A DNA stretch of 64,000 nt, taken from NCBI RefSeq assembly GCF_051020765.1, contig NW_027469362.1, forward strand, positions 62,001 through 126,000, in the 5' to 3' direction. The notes below the pieces were generated by a model. The model worked only from the letters and a program-made list of their open reading frames with translations, did no database searches and was not told where the DNA came from. Shown in pieces: positions 61,715 through 64,000 of the stretch (the first letter of the stretch is position 1; the number at the start of each line of letters is the position of its first letter). This DNA is from Lasioglossum baleicum (Eukaryota > Arthropoda > Insecta > Hymenoptera > Halictidae). A program made the position numbers and the translations under genes.

Positions 61715-64000
61715 CTAGTCGAGCAAAAACACGTGCAAGAGGATGCATCCCGCAGGCTAGTCGAGTAAAAACACATGCGAGAGGATGCATCCCGCAGCCT
61801 AGTCGAGTAAAAACACATGCGAGAGGATGCATCCCGCAGGCTAGTCGAGTAAAAACACGTGCGAGAGGATGCATCCCACAGGCTAGTCGAGCAAAAACAC
61901 GTGTGAGAGGATGCATCCCGCAGGCTAGTCGAGCAAAAACACGTGCGAGAGGATGCATCCCGCAGGCTAGTCGAGTAAAAACATGTGCGAGAGGATGCAT
62001 TCCGCAGGCTAGTCGAGTAAAAACACGTGCGAGAGGATACATCCCGTAGGCTAGTCGAGTAAAAACACGTGCGAGAGGATGCATCCCGCAGGCTAGTCGA
62101 GTAAAAACACGTGCGAGAGGATGCATCCCGCAGGCTACTCGAGTAAAAACACGTGCGAGAGGATGCACCCCGCAGGCTAGTCGAGTAAAAACACGTGCGA
62201 GAGGATGCATCCCGCAGGCTAGTCGAGTAAAAACACATGCGAGAGGATGCATCCCGCAGGCTAGTCGAGTAAAAACACGTGCGAGAGGATGCTTCCCGCA
62301 GAATAGTCGAGTAAAAACACGTGCGAGAGGATGCATCCCGCAGGCTAGTCGAGTAAAAACACGTGCGAGAGGATGCATCCCGCAGGCTAGTCGAGTAAAA
62401 ACACATGCGAGAGGATGCATCCCGCAGGCTGGTCGAGTAAAAACACATGCGAGAGGATGCATCCCGCAGGCTAGTCGTGTAAAAACACGTGCGAGAGGAT
62501 GCTTCCCGCAGGCTAGTGGAGTAAAAACACGTGCGAGAGGATGCATCCCACAGGCTAGTCGAGCAAAAACACGTGTGAGAGGATGCATCCCCCAGGCTAG
62601 TCGAGCAAAAACACGTGCGAGAGGATGCATCCCGCAGGCTAGTCGATTAAAAACACGTGCGAGAGGATGCATCCCGCAGGCTAGTCGAGTAAAAACACGT
62701 GCGAGAGGATGCTTCCCGCATGCTAGCCGAGTTAAAACACATGCGAGAGGATGCATCCCGCAGGCTAGTCGAGTAAAAACACATGCGAGAGGATGCATCC
62801 CGCAGGCTAGTCGAGTAAAAACACGTGCGAGAGGATGCATCCCGCAGGCTAGACGAGTAAAAACACGTGCGAGAGGATGCTTCCCGCAGGCTAGTCGAGC
62901 AAAAACACGTGCGAGAGGATGCATCCCACAGGCTAGTCGAGCAAAAACACGTGTGAGAGGATGCATCCCGCAGGCTGGTCGAGCAAAAACACGTGCGAGA
63001 GGATGCATCCCGCAGGCTAGTCGATTAAAAACACGTGCGAGAGGATGCATCCCGCAGGCTAGTCGAGTAAAAACACGTGCGAGAGGATGCTTCCCGCATG
63101 CTAGTCGAGTAAAAACACATGCGAGAGGAGGCATCCCGCAGGCTAGTCGAGTAAAAACACATGCAAGAGGATGCATCCCGCAGGCTAGTCGAGTAAAAAC
63201 ACGTGCGAGAGGATGCTTCCCGCAGGCTAGTGGAGTAAAAACACGTGCGAGAGGATGCATCCCACAGGCTAGTCGAGCAAAAACACGTGTGAGAGGATGC
63301 ATCCCCCAGGCTAGTCGAGCAAAAACACGTGCGAGAGGATGCATCCCGCAGGCTAGTCGATTAAAAACACGTGCGAGAGGATGCATCCCGCAGGCTAGTC
63401 GAGTAAAAACACGTGCGAGAGGATGCTTACCGCATGCTAGCCGAGTTAAAACACATGCGAGAGGATGCATCCCGCAGGCTAGTCGAGTAAAAACACGTGC
63501 GAGAGGATGCATCCCGCAGGCTAGTCGAGTAAAAACACATGCGAGAGGATGCATCCCGCAGGCTAGTCGAGCAAAAACACGTGCGAGAGGATGCATCCCG
63601 CAGGATAGTCGAGTAAAAACACGTGCGAGAGGATGCATCCCGCAGGCTAGTCGGGCAAAAACACGTGCGAGAGGATGCATACCGCAGGCTAGTCGTATAA
63701 AAGCACGTGCGTGAGGATGCATCCCGCAGGCTAGTCGAGTAAAAACACGTGCGAGAGGATACATCCCGCAGGCTACTCGAGTAAAAACACGTGCGAGAGG
63801 ATGCATCCCGCAGGCTAGTCGAGTAAAAACACGTGCGAGAGGATGCATCCCGCAGGCTAGTCGAGTAAAAACACGTGCGAGAGGATGCATCCCGCAGGCT
63901 AGTCGAGTAAAAACACGTGCAAGAGGATGCACCCCGCAGGCTAGTCGAGTAAAAACACGTGCGAGAGGATGTATCCCGCAGGCTAGTCGAGTAAAAACAC

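Larger units (their letters stand above)
28930..64000 (+). repeat. 42-bp satellite array, right block
   Basis: About 35 kb of uninterrupted satellite with 16 modules, still in the same orientation and still running at the window edge. Monomer-length indels become rare after about 36 kb. As a result the phase holds across 37423-46959, where one reverse-strand frame stays open for 9.5 kb. No gene, RNA gene or foreign insertion was found. Confidence 0.98.
46695..64000 (+). repeat. Further copies of the higher-order family, variable length
   Basis: The rare monomer with GATGCTTACCGCATG marks each unit. CTTACC starts at 41155, 45361, 49138, 53269, 56158, 59617 and 63426, giving spacings of 4,206, 3,777, 4,131, 2,889, 3,459 and 3,809 bp. 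The 3,777-bp unit lacks nine monomers just before 49138. The 350-bp difference between the last two spacings equals the M23-to-M24 distance (266 bp) plus two monomers. Units are nearly identical apart from such whole-repeat gains and losses. Confidence 0.85.

Noticed and set aside
1..64000. CRISPR array
   Set aside because: There are no unique spacers. Units are contiguous 42-bp repeats, and no cas-like gene is present.
1..64000. CENP-B box in the monomer, which would suggest a centromere
   Set aside because: The TTCG....A..CGGG pattern does not occur on either strand of the consensus. A centromeric role is neither shown nor excluded.

Overview
The window is satellite DNA from a eukaryotic genome. 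I see no protein-coding gene, no rRNA or tRNA and no CRISPR array. About 93% of it is one 42-bp tandem repeat, roughly 1,400 copies, all head-to-tail on the same strand. The organism cannot be fixed from the sequence. A megasatellite with kb-scale higher-order structure and a solo LTR point to a multicellular eukaryote; an arthropod is plausible but is only an inference.

Three sequence classes make up the window. (1) The 42-bp monomer, about 55% GC with four CpGs, carries an A5 tract, the palindrome CACGTG and the 10-bp palindrome GGATGCATCC. (2) There are 24 short modules of 92-140 bp, each built from a 24-bp subrepeat that carries the 12-bp palindrome TGCGCATGCGCA. They always sit in the same orientation and at the same point of the monomer. 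(3) A 1,065-bp unrelated block occurs twice (24066-25130 and 27865-28929). It has TG...CA ends, 7-bp terminal inverted repeats and a 4-bp target duplication (TGCG) that rebuilds an intact monomer when the block is removed. I read it as a solo LTR inserted once and then copied by segmental duplication.

Layout: 1-7.2 kb is a pair of about 4.4-kb higher-order repeats with five modules. 7.2-16.9 kb is module-free, with many 1-bp indels, two degenerate seams and a 2.65-kb tandem duplication. 16.9-24 kb has three modules and a 2.78-kb-offset duplication. 24-29 kb holds the two LTR copies inside a 3,799-bp-offset duplication. 29-38 kb is a mosaic with two modules and 1.4-1.8-kb duplications. 38.3-64 kb is the most homogeneous part: higher-order units of 2.9-4.2 kb with 14 modules, including two adjacent 4,206-bp units in which I found one differing base.

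Both 42 and 24 are multiples of three and the monomer has no stop in three of its six frames. Translation therefore gives very long spurious open frames (up to 9.5 kb at 37423-46959, minus strand). I treat all of them as artefacts of periodicity. The main biological content is array evolution (CpG-transition variants, unequal exchange, 24-bp unit gain and loss), dense palindromic transcription-factor-like motifs, and an LTR with a set of covarying hairpins.
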